A stretch of DNA of 64,000 bases, taken from positions 1 to 64,000 of the forward strand of contig CAMZGS010000012.1 of NCBI GenBank assembly GCA_947306475.1, read 5' to 3'. Position numbers and translations under genes: made by a program. The DNA comes from an uncultured Comamonas sp. GTDB taxonomy: Bacteria > Pseudomonadota > Gammaproteobacteria > Burkholderiales > Burkholderiaceae_C. Below, piece after piece: positions 19,425 to 28,940 of this stretch. A model generated the notes under the pieces. The model was given only the letters and a program-made list of their open reading frames with translations, was not told the DNA's origin and did not search any database. The number at the start of each line of letters is the position of its first letter. The first letter of the stretch is position 1.

Positions 19425-20900
19425 ATGGGTTTGTTGAGTCTTGCCATTTGGGTTCCCATTGCGTTTGGCGTATTGCTGCTGACTTTGGGACGTGAGAGTC
19501 AGGTCGGCGCGGTGCGCGGGCTGGCACTGATTGGCTCGGTGCTGGGCCTGCTGGTGACTCTGCCACTGATCAGTGGTTTTGATGCCACCTCGGCGCAGAT
19601 GCAGTTTGTTGAGAAGGTGCTCTGGATTGAGCGCTTCAACATCTACTACCACCTGGGCGTGGATGGGCTTTCCTTCTGGTTCGTTCCGTTGACTGCGTTC
19701 ATTACGGTCATCGTGGTGATTGCTTCCTGGTCCAGCATCACCGAACGTGTGAACCAGTACATGGGTGCTTTCCTGATCCTGTCGGGTCTGATGGTCGGGG
19801 TGTTTGCAGCTCTGGACGGCTTGCTGTTCTACGTCTTCTTCGAGGCCACCCTGATTCCCATGTACCTGATCATTGGCATCTGGGGCGGTCCGAACAAGAT
19901 TTACGCAGCGTTCAAGTTCTTCCTGTACACCCTGCTGGGTTCGCTGCTGACGCTGATTGCCATCATCTACCTGTACAACCGTGCTGGCGGCAGCTTTGAC
20001 ATCCTGACCTGGCATGAGCTGAAGCTGACGATGAAGGAGCAGACGCTCATCTTCTTCGCCTTCCTGGCTGCCTTTGCCGTCAAGGTGCCCATGTTCCCCG
20101 TGCATACATGGTTGCCTGATGTGCACGTGGAGGCACCCACAGGTGGTTCGGCCGTTCTGGCTGCGATCATGCTGAAGCTGGGCGCTTATGGTTTCCTGCG
20201 CTTCTCCATGCCGATTGCACCGGATGCTGCGCGTGAGTGGGCCTGGCTGATCATTGCCCTGTCGCTGATTGCCGTGATCTACGTTGGTGTGGTGGCCTTG
20301 GTGCAGAAGGACATGAAGAAGCTGGTGGCTTACTCTTCCGTGGCGCACATGGGTTTTGTCACGCTGGGCTTCTTCATCTTCAACGACATGGGCGTTGCCG
20401 GCGGCATTGCGCAGATGATCGCCCATGGTTTTGTCTCCGGCGCGATGTTCCTGTGCATCGGCGTGCTGTACGACCGTGTGCACTCGCGTGAGATTGCTGC
20501 CTACGGTGGCGTGGTGAACACCATGCCCAAGTTTGCGGCTTTTGCCCTGTTGTTCTCCATGGCCAACTGCGGTCTGCCTGCAACGGCAGGGTTTGTTGGT
20601 GAGTGGATGGTGATCATTGCATCGGTCAAGTTCAACTTCTGGGTTGGGGTGTTGGCTGCCAGCGCCGTGATCTGGGGGGCGGCTTACTCGCTGTGGATGT
20701 ACAAGCGTGTGTATCTGGGGCCCGTAACCAACGACAACGTCAGGAATTTGCAGGATATCAATGGCCGCGAGTTCCTCGTGCTGGGCATTCTGGCTGTGGC
20801 GGTGCTGTTCATGGGCATCTATCCCAAGCCGTTTACTGACGTGATTGATCCGTCTGTGCAACATTTGCTGCAGCATGTGGCCCAATCGAAGCTTCCCTAA
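19425..20900 (+). CDS. nuoM: NADH-quinone oxidoreductase subunit M (proton-pumping antiporter-like)
   Basis: The second antiporter-like subunit, 491 residues, ~14 helices. It shows FFEATLIPMYLIIGIWGG with the key Glu, KVPMFPVHTWLPDVHVEAPT, and KKLVAYSSVAHMGFV. AAGAAGAAAA precedes the ATG with weak Shine-Dalgarno character. The 13-base gap to nuoL suggests one transcript. Confidence 0.97.
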   Translation: MGLLSLAIWVPIAFGVLLLTLGRESQVGAVRGLALIGSVLGLLVTLPLISGFDATSAQMQFVEKVLWIERFNIYYHLGVDGLSFWFVPLTAFITVIVVIASWSSITERVNQYMGAFLILSGLMVGVFAALDGLLFYVFFEATLIPMYLIIGIWGGPNKIYAAFKFFLYTLLGSLLTLIAIIYLYNRAGGSFDILTWHELKLTMKEQTLIFFAFLAAFAVKVPMFPVHTWLPDVHVEAPTGGSAVLAAIMLKLGAYGFLRFSMPIAPDAAREWAWLIIALSLIAVIYVGVVALVQKDMKKLVAYSSVAHMGFVTLGFFIFNDMGVAGGIAQMIAHGFVSGAMFLCIGVLYDRVHSREIAAYGGVVNTMPKFAAFALLFSMANCGLPATAGFVGEWMVIIASVKFNFWVGVLAASAVIWGAAYSLWMYKRVYLGPVTNDNVRNLQDINGREFLVLGILAVAVLFMGIYPKPFTDVIDPSVQHLLQHVAQSKLP

Positions 20901-20926
20901 GACCAGACTGAACTGAGAGATTCCAA

Positions 20927-22420
20927 ATGATTGACAACATCAGCTGGCTTGCGATCTACCCTGAGATCGTGCTCATGGTGATGGGCTGCGTGATCGCCTT
21001 GGCAGATCTGGGCGTGACCAGCACCCGCCGCACCGGCACCTATGTGCTGACGATGCTGACTCTGGCCGTGGTGGCCATCATGCAGGCCATGTATGCCTCT
21101 ACCGGCAATACCGTCTATGGCTGGAGCAACATGGTGGTCTCCGATGCCATGGGCAACTGGCTCAAGTGCTTTGCCACCCTGGCCATGATGGTGGCCTTGG
21201 TGTATGCCCGTCCGTATTCCGCAGACCGTGGCATGCTGCGTGGCGGTGAGCTGTTCTCGCTGTCGATTTTTTCGCTGCTGGGCATTTTTGTGATGATCGG
21301 TGGCAACCACCTGCTGGTGCTGTACCTGGGCCTGGAATTGCTCACGCTGTCCAGCTACGCCATGGTCGCCCTGCGTCGTGATCACGAGGCTTCGGTGGAA
21401 GCGGCCATGAAGTACTTTGTGCTGGGTGCCATGGCCAGCGGTTTCCTGCTGTATGGCATGTCCATGATTTATGGCGCCACCGGCTCGCTGGATATTGGTG
21501 AGATTTTCAAGGCCATCGACGGTGGTGAGATCAGCAAGCAAGTTCTGGTGTTCGGCGTGGTGTTCGTGGTTGCCGGCCTGGCATTCAAGCTGGGCGCTGT
21601 TCCCTTCCACATGTGGGTGCCTGACGTGTACCACGGTGCTCCCACATCGGTCACCCTGATCATCGGTAGCGCTCCCAAGCTGGCGGCGTTTGCCATCGTG
21701 ATGCGTCTGTTGGTCGATGGCCTGCTGCCCCTGGCGATGGATTGGCAGCAGATGCTGGCCTTCCTGGCGATTGCCTCGTTGCTGATCGGTAACCTGGTGG
21801 GTGTGGTGCAGACCAACCTCAAGCGCATGCTGGCCTACTCGACGATTTCGCACATGGGTTTCCTGCTGCTGGGGCTGCTGTCGGGCGTTGTCAACGGTGA
21901 GGTGGACGCCGGTTCGGCTCAGACAGCGTACAGCTCGGCCATGTTCTACGTGGTCACCTACGTGCTCACCGCACTGCCTGCCTTCGGTGTGATCCTGCTG
22001 CTGGCACGTGAAGGTTTTGAGAGCGAGGAAGTTTCCGACCTGGCAGGCCTGAACCAGCGCAGCCCGCTGTATGCCGGCATCATGACGATCTGCATGTTCT
22101 CCATGGCGGGCATTCCTCCGCTGGTTGGCTTCTACGCCAAGCTGGCGGTGCTGGAAGCTTTGGTGGCAACCGGACAGGTCTTCAACATTTCCCTGGCGGT
22201 GTTTGCCGTGGTGATGTCGCTGATCGGTGCCTTCTACTACCTGCGCGTGGTGAAGGTGATGTACTTCGACAAGCCTTTGACCGCTGGTGCCGTTTCGGCG
22301 CCGCTGGATGTGCGCTCGGTGTTGTCCATCAACGGGCTGCTGGTGCTGATTCTGGGTATCTTCCCCGGTGGGTTGATGAGCCTGTGTGCCGACGCCATCG
22401 TGCGTGCCCTGGCCTCCTGA
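20927..22420 (+). CDS. nuoN: NADH-quinone oxidoreductase subunit N (proton-pumping antiporter-like)
   Basis: The third antiporter-like subunit, 497 residues, ~14 helices. Features include LGLELLTLSSYAMVALRRDH with the conserved Glu, FKLGAVPFHMWVPDVYHGAP and KRMLAYSTISHMGFLLLGLL. It completes the set of 14 complex I subunits, all in one orientation and in the standard order. Confidence 0.97.
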   Translation: MIDNISWLAIYPEIVLMVMGCVIALADLGVTSTRRTGTYVLTMLTLAVVAIMQAMYASTGNTVYGWSNMVVSDAMGNWLKCFATLAMMVALVYARPYSADRGMLRGGELFSLSIFSLLGIFVMIGGNHLLVLYLGLELLTLSSYAMVALRRDHEASVEAAMKYFVLGAMASGFLLYGMSMIYGATGSLDIGEIFKAIDGGEISKQVLVFGVVFVVAGLAFKLGAVPFHMWVPDVYHGAPTSVTLIIGSAPKLAAFAIVMRLLVDGLLPLAMDWQQMLAFLAIASLLIGNLVGVVQTNLKRMLAYSTISHMGFLLLGLLSGVVNGEVDAGSAQTAYSSAMFYVVTYVLTALPAFGVILLLAREGFESEEVSDLAGLNQRSPLYAGIMTICMFSMAGIPPLVGFYAKLAVLEALVATGQVFNISLAVFAVVMSLIGAFYYLRVVKVMYFDKPLTAGAVSAPLDVRSVLSINGLLVLILGIFPGGLMSLCADAIVRALAS

Positions 22421-22442
22421 AGTCGTGCGGGGCGATTGACAC

Positions 22443-22748
22443 GTGTCGCAGACGGCATCGGTCTGGTTGGTGATTCTGGCGGCTTTTCTTGCCGCCAATC
22501 TTCCTTTCCTGAGTGAGCGCTGGTTTCTCGCTGGTCCGCGCTCGCCGGGGGCGAAGCCTCTGTGGGGGCGCTTGCTGGAACTGCTGCTTCTGTACGGTCT
22601 GGTGGGGGGGCTGGCCTTGGCTCTGGAGCGACGTGCCGGGCAAATCTATCCCCAGGGCTGGGAGTTTTACGCAGTGACAGGCGCCTTGTTTTTGACGCTG
22701 GCTTTCCCGGGCTTTGTCTATCGCTATCTGGGCAGGCACCACGACTGA
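22443..22748 (+). CDS. DUF2818 family membrane protein
   Basis: A 101-residue protein with a GTG start 22 bases after nuoN. It has three hydrophobic segments (about 7-22, 43-60 and 75-92) and the conserved-looking ANLPFLSERW motif after the first. I recognise it as DUF2818, a betaproteobacterial family that habitually follows nuoN. Its function is not known; the linkage suggests a link to complex I assembly or stability, which is inference. A terminator follows, so it is probably the last gene of the operon. Confidence 0.85.
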   Translation: MSQTASVWLVILAAFLAANLPFLSERWFLAGPRSPGAKPLWGRLLELLLLYGLVGGLALALERRAGQIYPQGWEFYAVTGALFLTLAFPGFVYRYLGRHHD

Positions 22749-22767
22749 AAATCAAAGGCGTATTCTG

Positions 22768-22803
22768 GCGGCATCACTGCACAAGGTGATGCCGCTTTGT
22801 TTT
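22768..22803 (+). terminator. Terminator of the nuo-DUF2818 operon
   Basis: A perfect 10-bp stem GCGGCATCAC / GTGATGCCGC with an 8-base loop, followed by TTTGTTTT. Confidence 0.85.
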
Positions 22804-22850
22804 GGGGTTTCCGGGCGTGGGCCTGTATTTGGTTATATGAGTCATGTGTC

Positions 22851-23324
22851 ATGAAAGTACTGGATCTGCATTGCAGCCAAGGGCATGTGTTTGAAGGCTG
22901 GTTTGCTTCTGAAGAGGATTTTCAGCAGCAGCGCAGCGGTCACCTGCTGGAGTGCCCGATGTGTGGCTGCACGACCATTGAAAAAGGGTTGAGTGCTCCG
23001 CGTCTGAATCTGGGGGGGACATCGCAGGAGCGATCTCCCGCCCCGGCGCAGGAGGGCCAGGTGGCATCGCTGCCGCAGGCGCAACGCGAGAAGCTGCGCG
23101 CATTGCAGGCAGCGTGGTTGCAGGTTTCGCGACACGTGGCGCAGCAGGCCGAGGATGTCGGGGAGCGTTTTGCCAAACAGGCGCTGCGCATGCACCGCGG
23201 TGAGGAGGAGGAAAAGCCCATCCGTGGTCAGGCCACACCGGAACAGACGCGAGAGCTATTGGAAGAGGGGGTGCCGGTGTTGCCGCTGCTTCTGCCCAAG
23301 GTCACCACGGAAACCCTGCAGTAG
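22851..23324 (+). CDS. DUF1178 family protein
   Basis: 157 residues. It begins MKVLDLHCSQGHVFEGWFAS and continues with the zinc-ribbon-like CPMCGCTTIEKGLSAPRLN, the hallmark of DUF1178. The middle and C-terminal parts are helical, with VGERFAKQALRMHRGEEE and PIRGQATPEQTRELLEEGVP, also conserved in the family. Cytoplasmic, function unknown. In relatives it follows the nuo operon. The ATG at 22851 is chosen because homology starts there; earlier in-frame starts run into the nuo terminator. Confidence 0.88.
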   Translation: MKVLDLHCSQGHVFEGWFASEEDFQQQRSGHLLECPMCGCTTIEKGLSAPRLNLGGTSQERSPAPAQEGQVASLPQAQREKLRALQAAWLQVSRHVAQQAEDVGERFAKQALRMHRGEEEEKPIRGQATPEQTRELLEEGVPVLPLLLPKVTTETLQ

Positions 23325-23346
23325 CCATGTCGCAGCCAAAGAGTTG

Positions 23347-23381
23347 AAAAAGCCGTCCAGCAGATGCATGGACGGCTTTTT
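23347..23381. terminator. Bidirectional terminator between DUF1178 gene and metE
   Basis: A perfect 13-bp stem AAAAAGCCGTCCA / TGGACGGCTTTTT with a 9-base loop and T runs on both strands. It serves the convergent DUF1178 (+) and metE (-) genes. Confidence 0.9.
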
Positions 23382-23430
23382 TGATAGCAGCTGCCGCTGA
23401 TGTATAAATATTTTCAGATGTTTTTATATC
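23382..23430 (+). repeat. Half copy of the long palindromic intergenic element
   Basis: TGATAGCAGCTGCCGCTGAT then GTATAAATATTTTCAG resembles one arm of the palindrome at 62667-62742 (AGCTGC..CCGC..ATAAAT..TTTCAG). No matching second arm follows. It abuts the metE stop codon. Confidence 0.4.
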
Positions 23431-25722
23431 TCAATCCATGGACTGGCGAAGGGAGGCAGCTGCAGAAACCATAGCTTGCAGTGCAGGGATGACTTCACTC
23501 CACTGACGGGTTTTCAAGCCGCAATCGGGATTGACCCACAGGCGCTGTGCCGGGATGCGGCGTGCGGCCTGCTGCATCAGATGCACCATGTGTTCCTGGG
23601 TGGGAATGTTGGGTGAGTGGATGTCGTACACGCCGGGGCCGATTTCGTTGGGGTACTCGAAGTGTTCGAAGGCATCGAGCAGCTCCATGTCCGAACGTGA
23701 CGTCTCGATGGTGATGACGTCTGCGTCCATCTGCGCAATGGCAGCGATGATGTCGTTGAATTCGGAGTAGCACATGTGGGTGTGGATCTGCGTGCGGTCC
23801 TGCACTCCGTTGGCGCAGATGCGAAAGCTGTCGATGGCCCAACTCAGGTATTCCTGCCACAGGCTTTTGCGCAAGGGCAGGCCTTCGCGCAAGGCGGCTT
23901 CGTCGATCTGAATGATGCGTATCCCGGCCTTTTCCAGATCCAGCACTTCTTCGCGGATGGCCAGGGCCAGCTGCTTGCAGGTGGTTGAGCGCGGCTGGTC
24001 ATCGCGCACGAACGACCAGTTGAGGAGGGTGACCGGGCCGGTGAGCATGCCTTTCATGGGCTTGCTGGTCAGCGACTGGGCATGGCAGATCCACTGTACC
24101 GTCATGGCCTGCGGACGGGCGATGTCGCCAAACAGAATCGGTGGCTTGACGCAGCGCGAGCCATAGGACTGCACCCAGCCAGACTGGCTGAAGGCATAGC
24201 CTTGCAGCTGCTCGCCAAAGTATTCCACCATGTCGTTGCGTTCGGCTTCGCCATGCACCAGTACGTCTAGGCCCAGAGCTTCCTGTTCGCGCACGCAGCG
24301 GGCAATTTCTGCGCGCATGGCGCTTTCGTAGGTGCTGCTGTCGATGCGGCCTGCCTTGAAGTCGCTGCGTGTGCGGCGGATGTCGGCAGTCTGCGGGAAA
24401 GAGCCAATGGTTGTTGTCGGGTAAGCCGGCAGTTGCAGATGGGCGGCTTGCAAGGGTGCGCGCTGGGCGTAGGGACGGTTGCGCTGCCCCATGGCTGGCG
24501 TGATGGCGGCGACGGCAGCCTGCACCTCGGGGCGGTGCACACGTGGAGAGTTGCGGCGTGCGGCCAGCGCTGCGGCATTGGCGGTTAGCTCAGCCTGTAC
24601 GCTGGCACGTCCGTGATTGAGGGCCTGGCCCAGGATCTGCAGCTCGTGCAGTTTTTGCCTGGCAAAGGCCAGCCAGCTTTTGACCTCGGCGTCGAGCTGG
24701 TGCTCACTGTCCAGATCCACCGGAACGTGCAGCAAGGAGCAACTGGGGGCCAGCCACAGGCGCTCACCCAAGCGCTGGGCCAATGGTTCGAGCCAGTCCA
24801 GGGTGGCATGCAAATCGCTTTTCCAGACGTTGCGCCCGCTGATGACGCCCAGCGACAGCACTTTGTCGGCAGGCAGCAAGTCGATGAGCTGCTGCGCATC
24901 ATCGCGGTTGCTGCAGGCGTCCACGTGCAGGCCGGCCACAGGCAACTGCGCGGCCAGAGCCTTGTTGTCCAGCAGCGCACCAAAATAGCTGGCCAGCAGG
25001 ATGCGGAGGGGGCAGCGTTGCAGGTACTGGTAGCTTTGGCGCAGCGCCTGTTGCCAGCTTGCCTCCAGGTCGGTGACCAGGATCGGCTCATCCACTTGCA
25101 CCCACTGCACGCCTTCAGCCGCCAGCGCGTTCAGCAGCTGGGCATAGACCGGCAGCAGGCGCTCAAGCAATTCCAGACGGTTGGAGTCGTCCTTGGCCTT
25201 GCCCAAAGCCAGATAGGTGACCGGCCCAATGATGACCGGCTTGGCCCGCACGCCTTGGGCGCGTGCTTCGTTCAACTGTTCCAGCAGGCGGCTGGCATCC
25301 AGTTCAAATGTGGTGCTGGCGCTGAACTCGGGGACGATGTAGTGGTAGTTGGTGTCGAACCACTTGGTCATCTCGCCCGCAGCCACACCGGCACAGCAGG
25401 CGTGCCCTGCCTCGGATGGAGCCGAGCGGCCGCGTGCCACGCGAAAGTAATTGTCCAGTGACGCACCGTGGAAGTCTTGCACACGCTCTGGCAGGTTGCC
25501 CAGGGTGAAGCTCATGTCCAGCACCTGGTCGTAGAAGGAAAAGTCGCCCACTGGTACCCAATCCAAGGCACTTTGTTGTTGCCAGTGCGTACTGCGCAGT
25601 TGTGCTCCGACGGCCAGCAGTTGCTCCTGGCTGCTCTCACCCTTCCAGTACGACTCCAGCGCAAATTTCAATTCACGCCGTGCCCCAATTCTCGGAAACC
25701 CGAGGTTATGAATAATAGTCAT
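23431..25722 (-). CDS. metE: Cobalamin-independent methionine synthase
   Basis: Transfers the methyl group of 5-methyl-tetrahydropteroyltri-L-glutamate to homocysteine in the last step of methionine synthesis. 763 residues, ten more than E. coli MetE; two TIM barrels. The N-terminal [19 protein letters not shown] and the zinc site of the C-terminal barrel are clear: His649 and Cys651 (HTHMCYSEF) and Cys734 ([11 protein letters not shown]). It is divergent from metR, which normally activates it with homocysteine as signal. No cobalamin riboswitch is visible in the short leader. Confidence 0.98.
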   Translation of the reverse strand: MTIIHNLGFPRIGARRELKFALESYWKGESSQEQLLAVGAQLRSTHWQQQSALDWVPVGDFSFYDQVLDMSFTLGNLPERVQDFHGASLDNYFRVARGRSAPSEAGHACCAGVAAGEMTKWFDTNYHYIVPEFSASTTFELDASRLLEQLNEARAQGVRAKPVIIGPVTYLALGKAKDDSNRLELLERLLPVYAQLLNALAAEGVQWVQVDEPILVTDLEASWQQALRQSYQYLQRCPLRILLASYFGALLDNKALAAQLPVAGLHVDACSNRDDAQQLIDLLPADKVLSLGVISGRNVWKSDLHATLDWLEPLAQRLGERLWLAPSCSLLHVPVDLDSEHQLDAEVKSWLAFARQKLHELQILGQALNHGRASVQAELTANAAALAARRNSPRVHRPEVQAAVAAITPAMGQRNRPYAQRAPLQAAHLQLPAYPTTTIGSFPQTADIRRTRSDFKAGRIDSSTYESAMRAEIARCVREQEALGLDVLVHGEAERNDMVEYFGEQLQGYAFSQSGWVQSYGSRCVKPPILFGDIARPQAMTVQWICHAQSLTSKPMKGMLTGPVTLLNWSFVRDDQPRSTTCKQLALAIREEVLDLEKAGIRIIQIDEAALREGLPLRKSLWQEYLSWAIDSFRICANGVQDRTQIHTHMCYSEFNDIIAAIAQMDADVITIETSRSDMELLDAFEHFEYPNEIGPGVYDIHSPNIPTQEHMVHLMQQAARRIPAQRLWVNPDCGLKTRQWSEVIPALQAMVSAAASLRQSMD

Positions 25723-25824
25723 GATTTTTTATCTATCCCATGAATTGCAAAGAATCTGCATCTTAGGAAGAGATATTCATGAAGTAAAATGGATTGTTTT
25801 CAATGATCAATTACTTGTATTCAT
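25723..25824. promoter_or_regulatory. Divergent metE-metR control region
   Basis: 102 AT-rich bases between the two starts. The perfect palindrome TTCATGAA (25776-25783) contains both halves (TGAA/TTCA) of the known MetR half-site. No full TGAA-N5-TTCA box was found. Probable location of the MetR operator. Confidence 0.55.
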
Positions 25825-26712
25825 ATGTTGGAGCGCAGTCATCTGACTATCGTGCGTGCAATTCATGAATGCGGCAGCGTCACTGCGGCGGCCGAGCGCC
25901 TGTGTCTGACCCAGTCGGCACTGAGTCACAGCATGAAAAAGCTGGAGCAACAATTGGGAACAGCGTTGTGGCAGCGGGAGGGACGTGGCTTGCGCCTGAC
26001 CCAGGCGGGGCGCTATCTGCTCTCTGTGGCGCAGCGTGTGCTGCCACAGCTGGAACAGGCGCAGGCGCAGTTGCAGCAGTTCGCTCAAGGAGTGCGGGGC
26101 AATTTGCGCATCGGCATGGAGTGTCATCCGTGCTACCAGTGGCTGCTGAAGGTCGTGGCGCCTTATCTGGCGGCATGGCCCGGGGTGGATGTGGACGTGA
26201 AGCAGAAATTCCAGTTCGGTGGCCTGACCGCGTTGCAGGATTACGAGATCGACGTTCTGGTCACGCCAGATCCTATTCCACAGCCAGGCCTGGTATTCGA
26301 GCCGGTCTTCGACTACGAGCAGGTGCTGGTCGTGCCAACGGGGCACCCTCTGGCCGCCCTGGAGCATGTGGAGCCGGAGCATGTTGCCCGGGAAGTGCTG
26401 ATCACCTATCCCGTGCCCACCGACCGGCTGGATGTGTACACCCGGTTTTTGCTGCCTGCCGGGCGGCTGCCGCGGCAGCACAAGACCATAGAAACCACCG
26501 ACATCATGCTGCAAATGGTGGCCAGCGGCCGGGGGGTGGCAGCACTGCCGCGCTGGTTGGTGCTGGAGTATGCCCAACGCCTTGCCGTGCAGCCCGTCCG
26601 CCTGGGGCCGCGCGGAGTGGCCAAGCACATTCACCTGGGAGTGCGTCAGGAGGATGTCAGCAGCGACTACGTGGCAGCTTTCATTGCGCTGGCACGTACC
26701 AGGGATGCGTAA
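25825..26712 (+). CDS. metR: LysR-type regulator of methionine genes
   Basis: 295 residues. An N-terminal winged helix-turn-helix at about 1-60 (HECGSVTAAAERLCLTQSALSH) is followed by a linker helix and a periplasmic-binding-protein-like effector domain from about 90, starting LRIGMECHPCYQWL, a stretch recognisable as MetR. Divergent placement next to metE supports the assignment. It most likely senses homocysteine, activates metE and represses itself. The ATG at 25825 begins MLERSHLTIVRAI, the family start. Confidence 0.93.
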   Translation: MLERSHLTIVRAIHECGSVTAAAERLCLTQSALSHSMKKLEQQLGTALWQREGRGLRLTQAGRYLLSVAQRVLPQLEQAQAQLQQFAQGVRGNLRIGMECHPCYQWLLKVVAPYLAAWPGVDVDVKQKFQFGGLTALQDYEIDVLVTPDPIPQPGLVFEPVFDYEQVLVVPTGHPLAALEHVEPEHVAREVLITYPVPTDRLDVYTRFLLPAGRLPRQHKTIETTDIMLQMVASGRGVAALPRWLVLEYAQRLAVQPVRLGPRGVAKHIHLGVRQEDVSSDYVAAFIALARTRDA

Positions 26713-26834
26713 ACCCCCGGAATAAAAGTTGAGTTTCCTTGTGTAACATCTCGCCCTGTCCAGATTTGCAGACTCTGGATCTCCGGATGTCGTCGGACAT
26801 CTGATTCCTATCAATTTTGAGACGTGGGCATTGA

Positions 26835-28451
26835 ATGGCTGCTGTTTTTTCCCCTCCGCGCAATTGGCGTATAGGCACGCGCCTGTTCGCTGCTTTTGGC
26901 CTGGTTCTGGTCATGATGCTTGGCGTGAGTACCGTGGCGCTCTGGAATCTGACGACCCTGAGCCGCACCACACACCACATGGTCGAGAAGACCTGGGTCA
27001 AGGCCGATGCAGCCAACCGGCTGGGCCTGATCGCGGCCTTGAATGCCCGACGCACCATGGAGCAGCTGATCAGCGAGGGAGGGGAGCGCCAGCGGCTGCG
27101 TGACGAGATCGTTGCTTCACGTCAGGAATTCGTTCGGGCGATCGAAACGCTGCAGGCGCTGGTGGACACCGAGACGGATAGAAATCTGCTGGCCCAGGTG
27201 GAGCGTGCCCGCGCCATCTACGTGCAGTCCCAGGTCAAGTTCTACGAATTGCTGGATTCCGGGCAGCTGGAGGCGGCCACCGAGGAGCTGAAAAACGTCA
27301 CGTTGGTACAGTTGAATGCGATTTCCGCAGGCTGTCGTGAGTTGTCCGACGTGCAGCAGAAGGTTGCTGAGGCGGATGCTGGGCAGGCGACCCGCGACGC
27401 TGATCTGGCACGCTGGATTGTGTTGCTGGTCAGTGCAGGGGCCTGGGTGGTTGGCTTGCTGGTTGCGTGGTGGATTACGCGCTCCATCACTCGGCCGCTC
27501 TCCCAAGCGGTGAAAGTGGCCGAGGATGTGGCCCAAGGACGGTTGGGACATGAGATTCCCGTGCAGTCGAGCGACGAAACCGGGCTGCTGCTGCGAGCAT
27601 TGCAGAACATGGATGGCAGCCTGGCGAACATCGTGGGTGAGGTGCGCCGTGGCAGCGATGCCATTGCCACGGCAACGACGCAGATTGCCACTGGCAACCT
27701 GGACCTGTCCAGCCGGACGGAGGAACAGGCCAGTGCCCTGGAGCAGACCAGTGCCGCCATGCAGGAGCTGGCCGGCACGGTGCGTCAGAACAGCGATAGC
27801 GGCAAGTACGCGGCAGACCTGGCGGAGTCGGCCGCCAATGTGGCTGCACGCGGCGGCGAGGTGGTGGCAGAAGTGGTGCAGACCATGGAGGCGATCAACA
27901 CCTCCTCGCGCAAGATCGCGGACATCATCGGCATCATCGACAGCATTGCCTTCCAGACCAATATCCTGGCCTTGAACGCTGCTGTGGAGGCCGCACGGGC
28001 TGGCGAGCAGGGGCGCGGCTTTGCCGTGGTGGCCTCCGAGGTGCGCGCCCTGGCTGGACGCAGCGCGGAAGCTGCACGCGAAATCAAGCACCTGATCGAA
28101 GAGTCCGTGAGCAATGTCACCAACGGCAGTACGCAGGTGGAAAAAGCGGGCAGCACCATGGACGAAATCGTGGTCAACGTGCGTCGCGTAGCAGACATCA
28201 TGCGAGAGATCCGCGAAGCCAGCCAGGATCAGACCCAGGGCATCGAACAGATCAATCAGGCGGTGCAGCAGATGGATCAGGTCACGCAGCAAAACGCGGC
28301 CTTGGTCGAAGAGGCTGCTGCTGCTGCGCAGGCGGTGGAGGCCCAGGCCCAGGCCCTGGTGCGCATGGTCAGTGTTTTCCGGATAGAGCAGGCTTCCCGC
28401 CGTGTTGGCATGCGGGCAGCAGCTCCTGCACTTGGCTGGCAGGAGGGGTGA
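26835..28451 (+). CDS. Methyl-accepting chemotaxis protein
   Basis: 538 residues with the standard topology: transmembrane helix about 19-41, periplasmic four-helix-bundle sensor about 42-195, second helix about 196-216, HAMP domain ([25 protein letters not shown] region) and cytoplasmic coiled coil. The signalling tip reads [20 protein letters not shown] and [17 protein letters not shown], which contacts CheA/CheW. Glu/Gln pairs suited to methylation flank it. There is no C-terminal CheR-binding pentapeptide. A GATGTC-GTCG-GACATC dyad lies in the leader at 26786-26801. The bacteriohemerythrin gene starts 3 bases after its stop. Confidence 0.95.
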   Translation: MAAVFSPPRNWRIGTRLFAAFGLVLVMMLGVSTVALWNLTTLSRTTHHMVEKTWVKADAANRLGLIAALNARRTMEQLISEGGERQRLRDEIVASRQEFVRAIETLQALVDTETDRNLLAQVERARAIYVQSQVKFYELLDSGQLEAATEELKNVTLVQLNAISAGCRELSDVQQKVAEADAGQATRDADLARWIVLLVSAGAWVVGLLVAWWITRSITRPLSQAVKVAEDVAQGRLGHEIPVQSSDETGLLLRALQNMDGSLANIVGEVRRGSDAIATATTQIATGNLDLSSRTEEQASALEQTSAAMQELAGTVRQNSDSGKYAADLAESAANVAARGGEVVAEVVQTMEAINTSSRKIADIIGIIDSIAFQTNILALNAAVEAARAGEQGRGFAVVASEVRALAGRSAEAAREIKHLIEESVSNVTNGSTQVEKAGSTMDEIVVNVRRVADIMREIREASQDQTQGIEQINQAVQQMDQVTQQNAALVEEAAAAAQAVEAQAQALVRMVSVFRIEQASRRVGMRAAAPALGWQEG

Positions 28452-28454
28452 GCT

Positions 28455-28865
28455 GTGGCGTACTTTGAATGGGCTGATGACATGGTGATTGACGGAGGCC
28501 CCATTGATGAGGATCACCGTCTGCTGGTGGACCTGGTCAACGAACTGCATTCCGCCACCAGCCGTGGCGCAGGGCAGGTCGTGGTGGCTTCCATCCTGCG
28601 CCGTACGATCGACAGCACGCGGGAGCATCTGGCACGTGAAGAGCACATCATGGCCCAGCATGGCTTCCCCGATCTGGAGGCGCACAAGCAGGGACATGAT
28701 TCCTTCATGGAGAGCCTGTATGCGCTGGAGCGCCAATTGCAGGCCGGGGGCATCACGGTGGCAGCGCAACTTTCCCGGGTGCTGCGGGATTGGCTGTCCT
28801 TGCACATTCGGCGCAACGACAAGGAGTTGCGCCGCTTCCAGCATCGACGCGCAAGGGGACGATAG
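28455..28865 (+). CDS. Bacteriohemerythrin
   Basis: A 136-residue four-helix-bundle protein with a non-haem di-iron O2-binding site. All seven family ligands are visible: His21 (IDEDHRLL), His58 and Glu62 (REHLAREE), His77 and His81 (HKQGHD), His117 and Asp122 (LHIRRND). The GTG start has AGGAGGGG, inside the end of the chemoreceptor gene, as its ribosome-binding site, so translation is probably coupled. Likely roles are oxygen sensing, storage or delivery; the pairing suggests it informs the chemoreceptor about O2, which is inference. Confidence 0.92.
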   Translation: MAYFEWADDMVIDGGPIDEDHRLLVDLVNELHSATSRGAGQVVVASILRRTIDSTREHLAREEHIMAQHGFPDLEAHKQGHDSFMESLYALERQLQAGGITVAAQLSRVLRDWLSLHIRRNDKELRRFQHRRARGR

Positions 28866-28940
28866 GGGGCCGCATTTGCGGCACGCGGTCGCTGAATGCT
28901 TGCGCCATGGCGATGGTGTGATGTGCGCACAATAGGCACC

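Noticed and set aside
20897-22498. Open frame antisense to nuoN
   Set aside because: Same artefact; extreme His/Gln content.
25723-25824. Cobalamin or SAM riboswitch before metE
   Set aside because: The gap is too short and no B12-box or SAM-box elements are seen.
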